Source: Tropicimonas aquimaris
Lineage (GTDB): Bacteria; Pseudomonadota; Alphaproteobacteria; Rhodobacterales; Rhodobacteraceae
Reading direction: 5' to 3'
Assembly (NCBI RefSeq): GCF_042676185.1
Contig: NZ_JBHTJT010000007.1
Location: 310,001-374,000, forward strand
DNA: 64,000 nucleotides
The stretch's first letter is position 1. Every line of letters begins with the position of its first letter. Both the position numbers and the translations under genes were made by a program. A model generated the notes under the pieces. It ran no database searches, was not told the DNA's origin, and worked only from the letters and a program-made list of their open reading frames with translations. Of this stretch, positions 1-7,362 are shown one piece after another.

Positions 1-229
1 GACGATGGATATGCCCGCGGCCGTGTGTTGAGCAAGTCTCTTGGGGATGCCGTCATCATAACGGGGCCGAGGCAGCGCGCACCGGGCCAGGTGGCCGGGC
101 TGGGCGGTGAACTCATCACACTACACATCCTCAGCTTCGGCAACCCCGAGGAACCCGGCAGGCCGGCCATGTGAGGCGAAGCTGGCGTTCGAGTAGACCT
201 TGATCCGCAGATCCGGGTGGCTGGATCGA
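1..229. other. Window edge, no intact gene
   Basis: No convincing intact gene was seen. In minus-strand frames this stretch would be the downstream part of the decayed glycosyltransferase that follows, but reading frames are interrupted and only faint resemblance can be suspected. Confidence 0.4.
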
Positions 230-565
230 GCGTTTGCCACGAGCCGCCGCTGCAACCAGCACGCCCCCGAAATGGTGCGCTTAGACAGCGTCGGGCGGCC
301 GTTCCGCGTCCGTGCGTCGAAGGACCTTGACTAGGGAAGGATCGTACCACAACAGCTTTTTCGGTTCCGGGCCAGGAGACAGCGTGCCGGTCCAGTGGCC
401 GCCGAGAATGCGGTAGGTCTGTGCCCGATCCGTTTCGCCGAGGTGGTAGGTCACCAGTTCGACGTCATGCCCTGGCGCGACCAAGGCCTCGGTCTGGCGT
501 TCCACGCGGATCGGTTTGCCGCGCCGGGCGGGGAAGGGGCAGGCGGCGCGGATGGTCACTCGAAG
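230..565 (-). pseudogene. Decayed glycosyltransferase family 4 N-terminal fragment
   Basis: The minus-strand translation reads CPFPARRGKPIRVERQTEAL followed by GHDVELVTYHLGE and SPGPEPKKLLWYDP, which resembles the first 70 or so residues of GT4 (GT-B fold) glycosyltransferases. The frame is stopped by TAA at 281-283, but resemblance continues past it in the same frame (AHHFGGVLVAAAAR), so the stop looks like a nonsense mutation in a former gene. Beyond that the frame breaks down, and no acceptor domain or UDP-sugar binding half is present. An ATG at 736 opens the frame, but residues upstream of the conserved part are not recognisable. Best read as a relic; it is unlikely to give a working enzyme. 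Confidence 0.6.
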
Positions 566-763
566 CGTGCGGTCGGCCTGCGGCGCCGGGCAGGCCGGCG
601 AACTTCCCTCGTCGAGGGGCATTGAACACACTCCATCGGGCGAATTCCACATGACGAGACCCTGTCGGACCCCCAATGGAGCAACCCTGCGGAAGCCTGC
701 CCAAGGTCTTTTGGCGAGTTCGTACGCATCGGGCAACGTCGGCCCACCTCGATGCCGGGAAGA

Positions 764-1813
764 TCAGGGGGCGGTCGGGCCTGTCCAGCCGGGCTGGCTG
801 GAGGCGCGAACAACGAGCTTGGCCTCAAGGCGCAGGTGGCGCTCGGCCTCCTCCACCCCGGGGCCAAGGGCGACCGCGACGAGGCGCACCGCTTCCTGCC
901 CGGTCCGGTAGCGCGGGGTGGCGACGGTTGTGAGCGACGGGTTCACGTAGGCGCTGATCTCGAGGTCGTTGAAGCCGCAGACGCCGAGCGCTTCCGGCAC
1001 GCGGATGTTGCGCCGCGCGGCCTCGAACAGGACTCCAAGCGCGAGGTCGTCGTTGTTGCAGAACACGCAATCGGCGTCGGGGGCGCGGGCCATCAGGTCG
1101 GCGAAGAGCTGGCATCCCGTGCCGACCGAGGAGCGGCCCTGCGTGGTCACCACCCGGCGGGGATCGAAGATACCGAGCCGCTCTGCCTCGCGGCGGAACC
1201 CGGAAACGCGGACCTGGGAGCGTGGATCCATCCGGGCCGAGAGGATCGCCGGGCGCCGGTAGCCCTGTTCCATGAAGTGCCGGACGACGCTGGCGGCCGA
1301 GTCGAAATGGGAGAAACCGACGAGCATGTCGATCGGATCGTCCGTTACGTCCATGATCTGCACGACCGGGCAGTCGGCAGCTTCCAGCAAGGCTCGCCCG
1401 GTCGGGGTCTGGTCCACGCCGGACACGATCAGCCCGGCGGGCCGCTGGGCCAGGAAGGTCCGGATCAGCGTCTCCTCCTCGCTGGGGCTGTAGCGCGAAT
1501 TGGCGATCTGCACCGACAGGCCCGTCGTCTCGATCGCGTCGTAGACGCCGAGAAGCACGTCGGAAAAAACGGAGTTGGTCACCGATGGCACGATCAGCCC
1601 GAGCACGTTGGTCCGCCGCGACGCCAGCGCCGAGGCCGCCATGTGGGGCACATAGCCCAGCCTGTCGATCGCCGCCTGGATTCGCAGCCGGGAGGGCGCG
1701 GCAACCTTTTCGGGCGCACGGATGCAGCGGGAAACCGTGATGGCGCTAACACCGGCTTCCCGGGCGACATCATCGAGCGTAACCCGATTGGAATGCTTGG
1801 TTTTCGCAGGCAT
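764..1813 (-). CDS. LacI-family transcriptional repressor, GntR(gluconate)-like
   Basis: 349 residues, the usual LacI-family length. An N-terminal LacI helix-turn-helix (VTLDDVAREAGVSAITVSR, about residues 11-29) and hinge helix are followed by a periplasmic-binding-type effector domain beginning at LGLIVPSVTNSVFSDVL. Segments such as VVQIMDVTDDPIDMLVGF and CVFCNNDDLALG resemble E. coli GntR/IdnR, the gluconate/idonate repressors. It is transcribed away from the dehydratase-TRAP genes, and a perfect 20-bp palindrome lies just upstream of its start, so it probably represses itself and the divergent sugar-acid genes. The inducer is likely a sugar acid or its dehydrated product; that part is inference. 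Confidence 0.88.
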   Translation of the reverse strand: MPAKTKHSNRVTLDDVAREAGVSAITVSRCIRAPEKVAAPSRLRIQAAIDRLGYVPHMAASALASRRTNVLGLIVPSVTNSVFSDVLLGVYDAIETTGLSVQIANSRYSPSEEETLIRTFLAQRPAGLIVSGVDQTPTGRALLEAADCPVVQIMDVTDDPIDMLVGFSHFDSAASVVRHFMEQGYRRPAILSARMDPRSQVRVSGFRREAERLGIFDPRRVVTTQGRSSVGTGCQLFADLMARAPDADCVFCNNDDLALGVLFEAARRNIRVPEALGVCGFNDLEISAYVNPSLTTVATPRYRTGQEAVRLVAVALGPGVEEAERHLRLEAKLVVRASSQPGWTGPTAP

Positions 1814-1855
1814 GGGGATGGTCTAGCACCAAATTTGGAGCCGGGGAAGCTTGAC

Positions 1856-1875
1856 TAATGACAGCGCTGTCATTA
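1856..1875. promoter_or_regulatory. Candidate LacI-family operator, perfect 20-bp palindrome
   Basis: TAATGACAGCGCTGTCATTA is a perfect palindrome with the central CG typical of LacI/GntR-family operators. It lies 43 bp upstream of the LacI-family start codon and about 160 bp upstream of the preferred dehydratase start. The position suits mutual control of both divergent units. Binding is inferred. Confidence 0.75.
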
Positions 1876-1968
1876 CTCCGGAGCTCATCAGCCGAAGGGT
1901 GGGGATCCCCGCCCGACATGGGGAGGGTCCCGCGCTCGAACTCGCCAGAGGCGCCGTCGGTTCGGCCG

Positions 1969-1982
1969 AGACAGCGCTGGCG
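1969..1982. promoter_or_regulatory. Second, weaker LacI-family operator copy
   Basis: AGACAGCGCTGGCG matches 11 of 14 positions of the core of the perfect palindrome 113 bp upstream. Paired operators at about this distance allow looping by tetrameric LacI-type repressors. It lies within the frame if the longer dehydratase start is used, but in the leader if the GTG at 2034 is used. Confidence 0.45.
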
Positions 1983-2033
1983 ATGTCCGGGTCGCCTTTC
2001 CTGGCATTTCCCAGATCCCCGGAGGATCCCGAC

Positions 2034-3827
2034 GTGACCGAGAAGAAAAAAGACCTGCGCTCCCGCAAGTGGTTCAACAATCCCGACGATCTCGAGATGA
2101 CGGCGCTCTACCTTGAGCGGTATCTCAACTACGGGCTGACCGAGGAGGAGCTGCGCTCCGACAAGCCGATCATCGCGATCGCGCAGACCGGCAGCGACCT
2201 GAGCCCCTGCAACCGGCATCACCTCGAACTGGCCAAGCGGACCCGCGACGGGATCATCGCCGCCGGCGGCGTGCCGCTCGAGGTGCCGGTCCACCCGATC
2301 CAGGAAACGGGCAAGCGGCCGACGGCCATGCTCGACCGCAACCTCGCCTACCTGAGCTTGGTGGAATCGCTGTTCGGCTACCCGATCGACGGCGTGGTGC
2401 TGACCATCGGATGCGACAAGACCACGCCGGCGCTGCTGATGGCGGCGGCGACCGTGGGCATTCCAGCCATCGCCTTCTCGGTCGGCCCGATGCTGAACGG
2501 CTGGTACAAGGGCAAGCGGGTCGGGTCGGGCAGTGTCATCTGGTACGCGCGGCAGGAACTGGCGGCCGGTCGGATCGACGGGGACGAGTTCCTCAGCATC
2601 GCGGCCTCCTCGGCGCCCAGCAACGGCTATTGCAACACCATGGGCACCGCCAGCACGATGAACTCCCTGGCCGAGGCGCTCGGAATGCAGCTGCCCGGCG
2701 CCGCCACAATCCCCGCGCCCTATCGCGAGCGCGGCCAGATGGCCTACGAGACCGGGCGGCGGATCGTCGACATGGTCCACGAGGAGCTGAACCCCGACCA
2801 GGTGATGAGCCGCAAGTCCTTCGAGAACGCCATCGTCATCTGTTCGGCCCTCGGCGGCTCGACCAACGCGCCGATCCACCTCAACGCCATCGCCCGGCAT
2901 CTCGGAATGGAGCTGACGAATGCCGATTGGGAGAAATTCGGCTACGAGGTGCCGTTGCTGGTGAACATGCAGCCGGTCGGCGAATACCTCGGGGAAGATT
3001 TCCACCATGCCGGCGGCGTGCCGGCGGTGATCGGGGAATTGCTGCGCAACGACATGCTGCCGCATCCGGACGCGCTGACCGTCTCCGGCAAGACCATCGG
3101 CGAAATCTATCGCGTCTCCGCCATCACCAACACCGACGTGATCCGGACGCCGGCCAATCCTCTGGTGGCGCATGCCGGTTTCCTGAATTTCTCGGGGAAC
3201 CTCTTCGACAGCGCGATCATGAAAACCTCCGCCATCGGCGAGGAATTCCGCACCCGCTACCTCGAAAACCCGGACGATCCGAATGCCTTCGAGGGGCCCG
3301 TCGCGGTGTTCGACGGGCCGGAGGATTTCCACCACCGGATCGACGACCCGAGCCTCGGGCTCACCGACCGGACCATCCTGGTGATGCGCGGGGCAGGGCC
3401 GATCGGCTACCCGGGCGGTGCCGAGGTCGTGAACATGCGTCCGCCCTCCTACCTGATCAAGCAGGGCATCACCGCCTTGCCCTGCATCGGGGACGGCAGG
3501 CAGTCCGGCACCTCCGGCTCGGCTTCGATCCTGAACGCCTCGCCCGAAGCGGCGGCGGGCGGCGGTCTGGCGCTGCTGAAGGATGGCGACACCATCCGGG
3601 TCGACCTCAACGCCCGCACCGTGAACGCTCTGGTCGACGCGGCCGAATGGGAGGCGCGGCGTGCCGGGATGGAGACCATCATTGACGCCATAACGCCGGA
3701 GAGCCAGAGCCCGTGGCAGGCGCTCTTCCGCGAGAAGGTGCGGCCCTTCGCCGAAGGCATGGTGCTCGACGGCGCACCGGAATACCGCGCCATCGCCCGC
3801 ACCAAAGCGCTGCGCAACAACCACTGA
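2034..3827 (+). CDS. IlvD/Edd-family sugar-acid dehydratase
   Basis: About 597 residues from the chosen GTG start. IlvD/Edd enzymes dehydrate dihydroxy or sugar acids to 2-keto-3-deoxy acids using an Fe-S cluster. The opening (KKKDLRSRKWFNNPDDLEMTAL) and the motifs TGSDLSPCNRHH, TIGCDKTTPA and SSAPSNGYCNTMGTA place it in the arabinonate/xylonate/gluconate dehydratase branch, not in branched-chain amino acid synthesis. The three Cys-containing motifs supply cluster ligands. I prefer GTG 2034 because GGAGGA at 2021-2026 is well spaced and the protein then starts where the family does; the upstream ATG at 1851 adds 61 unconserved residues overlapping the operators. The TRAP genes downstream probably import its substrate. 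Confidence 0.87.
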   Translation: MTEKKKDLRSRKWFNNPDDLEMTALYLERYLNYGLTEEELRSDKPIIAIAQTGSDLSPCNRHHLELAKRTRDGIIAAGGVPLEVPVHPIQETGKRPTAMLDRNLAYLSLVESLFGYPIDGVVLTIGCDKTTPALLMAAATVGIPAIAFSVGPMLNGWYKGKRVGSGSVIWYARQELAAGRIDGDEFLSIAASSAPSNGYCNTMGTASTMNSLAEALGMQLPGAATIPAPYRERGQMAYETGRRIVDMVHEELNPDQVMSRKSFENAIVICSALGGSTNAPIHLNAIARHLGMELTNADWEKFGYEVPLLVNMQPVGEYLGEDFHHAGGVPAVIGELLRNDMLPHPDALTVSGKTIGEIYRVSAITNTDVIRTPANPLVAHAGFLNFSGNLFDSAIMKTSAIGEEFRTRYLENPDDPNAFEGPVAVFDGPEDFHHRIDDPSLGLTDRTILVMRGAGPIGYPGGAEVVNMRPPSYLIKQGITALPCIGDGRQSGTSGSASILNASPEAAAGGGLALLKDGDTIRVDLNARTVNALVDAAEWEARRAGMETIIDAITPESQSPWQALFREKVRPFAEGMVLDGAPEYRAIARTKALRNNH

Positions 3828-3835
3828 TCCTGCTG

Positions 3836-3856
3836 GGGCCGGGCAGGACCCGGCCC
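3836..3856 (+). terminator. GC-rich hairpin after the dehydratase
   Basis: A perfect 8-bp stem (GGGCCGGG/CCCGGCCC) with a 5-nt loop starts 8 nt after the dehydratase stop. No strong T-run follows, so it may stabilise the upstream message or attenuate transcription into the TRAP genes. Confidence 0.5.
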
Positions 3857-3904
3857 ACGCAATCCGCCGCTCCCTCCACCGGTTTCGGGAGCTTCCTGCC
3901 CCCG

Positions 3905-3983
3905 CGCCCCGAACCGCCGGAGCCGCTCCCTTCACACAGCCGAGATTCCCTCCGCTCCGGCCTTGCGGTTCGGGGCGGTTTTC
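3905..3983 (+). promoter_or_regulatory. Long imperfect stem-loop in the TRAP leader
   Basis: A 13-nt arm CGCCCCGAACCGC (3905-3917) is exactly complementary to 3965-3977, and the adjoining CCGGAGC (3917-3923) pairs with GCTCCGG (3954-3960). A short T-run (GGTTTTC) follows directly. It ends about 30 nt before the small TRAP permease start. It could be an intrinsic terminator/attenuator or a processing signal. Confidence 0.5.
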
Positions 3984-4013
3984 GGCAAGTGACGGCCAGC
4001 CAAGGGGAATTGT

Positions 4014-4511
4014 ATGAACCTACTGATCCAGAGCGCCGCGACATTTCACGAGGTGACACGCCGAATCTGCCAGCTTCTGCTCGGGATGATCTTCATCGGC
4101 CAGCTCGCCGTGGTGATACTGCGCTATGTCTTCGGCATTGGGTTCATCGAGCTCCAGGACGCTGTCGCCTACAGTTTCGCCACGCTCGTCGTGCTCGGCC
4201 TGCCGGTGGCGCAGGCGCTCGACTCCCACGTCCGGGTCGATGTGTTCCGGTCCGGGCAGTCGCCGCGCGGCCAGCTCTGGTTCGACCGGTTCGGCATCGT
4301 GGTCTTCCTGATCCCCGTCTTTGCGCTCACCATCTGGTGGGTCTGGCCCGACGTGGCCTACAGCTGGTCGATCCGCGAGGCCTCGGCCGAGACGGGCGGG
4401 CTGCCGGGGCTCTATCTCGTCAAGTCGATGCTGCCGCTGGCCTGCGCCCTGATGATCCTGCAGGGCCTTGCGGAGCTGGCCCGGTCCCTCGGGAGCCACG
4501 CCCATGATTGA
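4014..4511 (+). CDS. TRAP transporter small permease (DctQ family)
   Basis: 165 residues with four predicted hydrophobic segments, the normal size and topology of DctQ subunits, which link the binding protein to the large permease of sodium-driven TRAP importers. Start ATG 4014 is preceded by AAGGGGAAT. Its end overlaps the large permease start by 8 nt (ATGATTGA), so the two are translationally coupled. Its position after the sugar-acid dehydratase suggests sugar-acid uptake. Confidence 0.88.
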   Translation: MNLLIQSAATFHEVTRRICQLLLGMIFIGQLAVVILRYVFGIGFIELQDAVAYSFATLVVLGLPVAQALDSHVRVDVFRSGQSPRGQLWFDRFGIVVFLIPVFALTIWWVWPDVAYSWSIREASAETGGLPGLYLVKSMLPLACALMILQGLAELARSLGSHAHD

Positions 4512-6123
4512 ACATTTCTGGCTGATCATGCTCGGCCTCAGCCTGCTGGCCGGCATTCTCTCCGGGATTCCGGTGATGCTGGTGCTCGCCGGCGTTCCGG
4601 TGGTGCTGGCCTACATCGCCTCCGGCTTCGGCGCCTTCGACCTGAGCTTTCTCCGGGCCTATCCGCAGCGCGCCTATGGCGTGATGACCAACTCGCTGCT
4701 CGTCGCGGTGCCGCTTTTCGTGCTGATGGGGGTGATGCTGGAACGCTCGCGGGTGGCCGAACGGATGCTGATGCAGGTCGGGCGCGTGCTCGGCGGCACG
4801 CCCCGGGCGCTGGCGCTTGCCGTGCTGCTGATCTCGACACTGATCGCGGCCTCCACGGGCATCATCGGCGCGACCATCGTGATGCTGACACTGATCAGCC
4901 TTCCCGCGATGCGCCGCGTCGGCGTGCCTGACGCAACGGCGAGCGGGCTGATCTGTGCTTCAGGTACGCTGGGACAGATCATTCCGCCCTCCATCGTGCT
5001 GATCTTGCTCGGCGATCAGGTGTCCAACGCCTATCTCGACGCGCAACAGCGCGCCGGGAATTTCGCACCCGATGCGGTTACGGTGGGCGACCTTTTCGCG
5101 GGCGCGCTGGTGCCCGGACTGCTGCTCGTTCTGCTCTACGGTATCTACGTCTCCTTCCGGCTTTCCGGCATCAAGGGCGCGCCGATGGTCGAGACCGAAC
5201 CGGACGTCTCGCCATGGGACGTGGTGCGGGAGGTGCTGCCGCCGGTGCTGCTGATCCTCGCGGTGCTTGGTTCTATCCTTGCCGGCGTCGCAACCCCCAC
5301 CGAGGCAGCGGCCATCGGCGTAGCGGGCACGCTCCTGATCACCGCGGCGCGCGTGAGCGCCACCGGCGGGCCGGACGTCGATCCCGACGCGCCGCCACAG
5401 CGCGAGCCGTCCACGCCTCCGGCGCCGCGCTGGCTGCGCCACGTCATGTCCGCCACCGCGGCGGTAGGCTTCGCGCTGGTGGCCCTGCGGCTGACCGGGG
5501 TGGGGCGGGTCGATCTTTCGGCGGCCCAGGTGAGCCTCGGCGCCGGCTCGCTCCTCGCGCTGCTGCTCACCGTGCTGCTGGTGGCCGGGCTGCTGCTGGC
5601 GGTGGTGATCCTGGTGCGTGCGGGCGTCTTTGGTGCGGCGCTGTCCCAGGCGGTGACGACCTCGGCGATGATCTTCGGCATCATTCTCGCGGCCTCCATG
5701 CTCTCGCTCGTGTTCCGGGGCTTCGAGGGCGACGAATGGGTGCACGAGCTTCTGACCGGCCTGCCGGGCGATCACACCAGCATGCTGATCTTCACCCTAC
5801 TGGTGATCTTCGCCATGGGGTTCGTGCTTGAGTTCGTCGAGATCGTCTTCATCGTGGTGCCGCTGGTCGGGCCGATCCTGCTGCAGGATGTAGATCCGGT
5901 CTGGTTCGCGGTGCTGGTGGCGCTCAACCTCCAGACCTCATTCCTGACGCCGCCATTCGGCTTCGCGTTGTTCTATTACCGCTCCGCCGCGCCGGCCGAT
6001 ATCGCGACCTCGACCATCTACAAGGCGATCGTCCCCTTCGTCCTGATCCAGATTCTCACGCTTGGCATCGTTTTCCTGTGGCCGACGCTTGCGACCTGGC
6101 TGCCGAATGTGCTGTTTGGCTGA
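4504..6123 (+). CDS. TRAP transporter large permease (DctM family), extended form
   Basis: 539 residues from ATG 4504, which overlaps the end of the small permease gene. DctM motifs are clear: STLIAASTGIIGATIVMLTLISLPAM, ASGTLGQIIPPSIVLILLGD and TPTEAAAIG. Compared with the usual ~430 residues there is an insertion at about residues 280-370: a Pro-rich stretch (DPDAPPQREPSTPPAPRWL) and two extra hydrophobic segments. Enlarged forms of this kind occur in the mannitol/chloroaromatic (TakP) subclass, which fits the binding protein next door. It forms the sodium-coupled translocation channel. Confidence 0.9.
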   Translation: MIEHFWLIMLGLSLLAGILSGIPVMLVLAGVPVVLAYIASGFGAFDLSFLRAYPQRAYGVMTNSLLVAVPLFVLMGVMLERSRVAERMLMQVGRVLGGTPRALALAVLLISTLIAASTGIIGATIVMLTLISLPAMRRVGVPDATASGLICASGTLGQIIPPSIVLILLGDQVSNAYLDAQQRAGNFAPDAVTVGDLFAGALVPGLLLVLLYGIYVSFRLSGIKGAPMVETEPDVSPWDVVREVLPPVLLILAVLGSILAGVATPTEAAAIGVAGTLLITAARVSATGGPDVDPDAPPQREPSTPPAPRWLRHVMSATAAVGFALVALRLTGVGRVDLSAAQVSLGAGSLLALLLTVLLVAGLLLAVVILVRAGVFGAALSQAVTTSAMIFGIILAASMLSLVFRGFEGDEWVHELLTGLPGDHTSMLIFTLLVIFAMGFVLEFVEIVFIVVPLVGPILLQDVDPVWFAVLVALNLQTSFLTPPFGFALFYYRSAAPADIATSTIYKAIVPFVLIQILTLGIVFLWPTLATWLPNVLFG

Positions 6124-6174
6124 CAAGCCAATCCGGGGCGCGCGCTTCCGACACACTTAGCTGGAGACCTAACC

Positions 6175-7236
6175 ATGAAACGTCGTGCATTCCTCAAGGC
6201 CGGGGCTGCCGCTCCTGCCGCCGCGCTTGCGGCACCCGCGACCGCACAGGGCATCATCGAGTGGAAATGCCCGACCTCCTTCCCGGCGCAGGCCCCCGGC
6301 GTCGGCACGAACGGCGCGACCTTCGTCGAGCGGGTGAACGCCATGGCCGAGGGCCGGTTGCAGCTCAAGCTCTACTCGGGCGGCGAGCTGGTCCCGCCCT
6401 TCGCTGTCGAGGACGCGGTGCAACAGGGCACGGCCGAGATCGGCCACACCACGCCCTATTACAGCGCCGGCAAGAACTCCGCGTTGCACATCTTCACCAA
6501 CATCCCCTTCGGCTTCACCGCCGCTGAGCTCTCCGGCTGGCTGCGCTACGGGGGCGGGCAGGAACTCTACGACGAGATCTACGCCCAGCGGAACCTGATC
6601 CCGATCTACTCGGGCAACTCCACAGTTCAGGCCGCGGGCTGGTTCAAGAACGAGATCACCAGCGTCGCCGACCTGTCGGGCCTGAACATGCGGATCGCGG
6701 GCCTCGGTGGCGAGGCCATGCGCAAGCTCGGCGTGAACGCGGTGCTGATGCCGCCGACCGAGATCTTCCCGGCCTTCCAGTCCGGCGCCATTGACGCCGC
6801 CGAGTGGGTTGGCCCGATGCTCGACCAGGCGTTCGGCCTGAACAAGGTTGCGCCCTATTGCTACGCGCCGGCCTTCCACGAGCCGGGCGCAGGCCTGCAC
6901 GTGGTGGTCAACAAGGAAGCTTGGGACAGCCTGACGCCGGATCTGCAGGCGATCCTGCGTAACGCCGCCGGCGCCGCGGAATCCGAGACCGTCAGTCAGT
7001 TCGAGTATTTCAACGCAATGGCGTTCAAGTCGCTTCAGGAAGCCGGGGTGGAGTTCAAGACCTTCCCCGACGACGTGATGGAGGCCCTGAAGGGGGCCGT
7101 CGCCGAGGTCATGGCCGAGCAATCGGAGGCCAACCCGGACTTCGCGCGCTGCATGGAAAGCGTCCACGCCTACCTCGAGCCGGCACGCGCCTACGCGGCG
7201 GCCTTTACCGCGCCGATGCTGACGCAGCGCGTCTGA
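6175..7236 (+). CDS. TRAP substrate-binding protein, TakP-like (DctP family)
   Basis: 353 residues. The N-terminus MKRRAFLKAGAAAPAAALAAPATAQ looks like a Tat signal ending at an A-Q site, so the mature protein is periplasmic. The mature start (IIEWKCPTSFPAQAPG) and the central INxKI-type region (LNMRIAGLGGEAMRKLGVNAVLMPP, NAVLMPPTEIF, DAAEWVGPMLD) match the 2-oxoacid/mannitol-chloroaromatic subclass typified by TakP, where an Arg and a calcium-linked carboxylate bind the ligand acid. It follows the large permease by about 50 nt with GGAGA before the ATG. A sugar acid for the upstream dehydratase is the likely ligand. Confidence 0.88.
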   Translation: MKRRAFLKAGAAAPAAALAAPATAQGIIEWKCPTSFPAQAPGVGTNGATFVERVNAMAEGRLQLKLYSGGELVPPFAVEDAVQQGTAEIGHTTPYYSAGKNSALHIFTNIPFGFTAAELSGWLRYGGGQELYDEIYAQRNLIPIYSGNSTVQAAGWFKNEITSVADLSGLNMRIAGLGGEAMRKLGVNAVLMPPTEIFPAFQSGAIDAAEWVGPMLDQAFGLNKVAPYCYAPAFHEPGAGLHVVVNKEAWDSLTPDLQAILRNAAGAAESETVSQFEYFNAMAFKSLQEAGVEFKTFPDDVMEALKGAVAEVMAEQSEANPDFARCMESVHAYLEPARAYAAAFTAPMLTQRV

Positions 7237-7268
7237 TCGCGGTGGCGGGACGCCCCTGGTAAACGGGC

Positions 7269-7294
7269 GGGCCGGGCTGTTCGGCCCGGCCTTG
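7269..7294 (+). terminator. Terminator-like hairpin after the TRAP genes
   Basis: Stem GGCCGGGC (7270-7277) pairs with GCCCGGCC (7284-7291) around a 6-nt loop, 33 nt after the binding-protein stop. There is no long T-run after it. It probably separates the TRAP unit from the kinase-like gene. Confidence 0.55.
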
Positions 7295-7362
7295 CGCCCT
7301 ATCTGGGGAGTGGAGGCCGCGGGCGCGTGACGCCCCGGCCCGACCCAGATCCGGAGCGCCCG

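Noticed and set aside
1..763. Insertion sequence or phage edge next to the glycosyltransferase relic
   Set aside because: No inverted terminal repeats, transposase motif or target-site duplication could be seen.
3831..3854. TGATCC-N18 sequence after the dehydratase as another sigma-E promoter
   Set aside because: The 18-nt spacing leads to CCC instead of TAA, and no stress gene follows.
1770..3935. Minus-strand open frame of about 720 codons opposite the dehydratase gene
   Set aside because: Antisense shadow typical of high-GC DNA; its product is Arg/His/Gly/Pro-rich without domains, while the plus strand encodes a clear IlvD/Edd protein.
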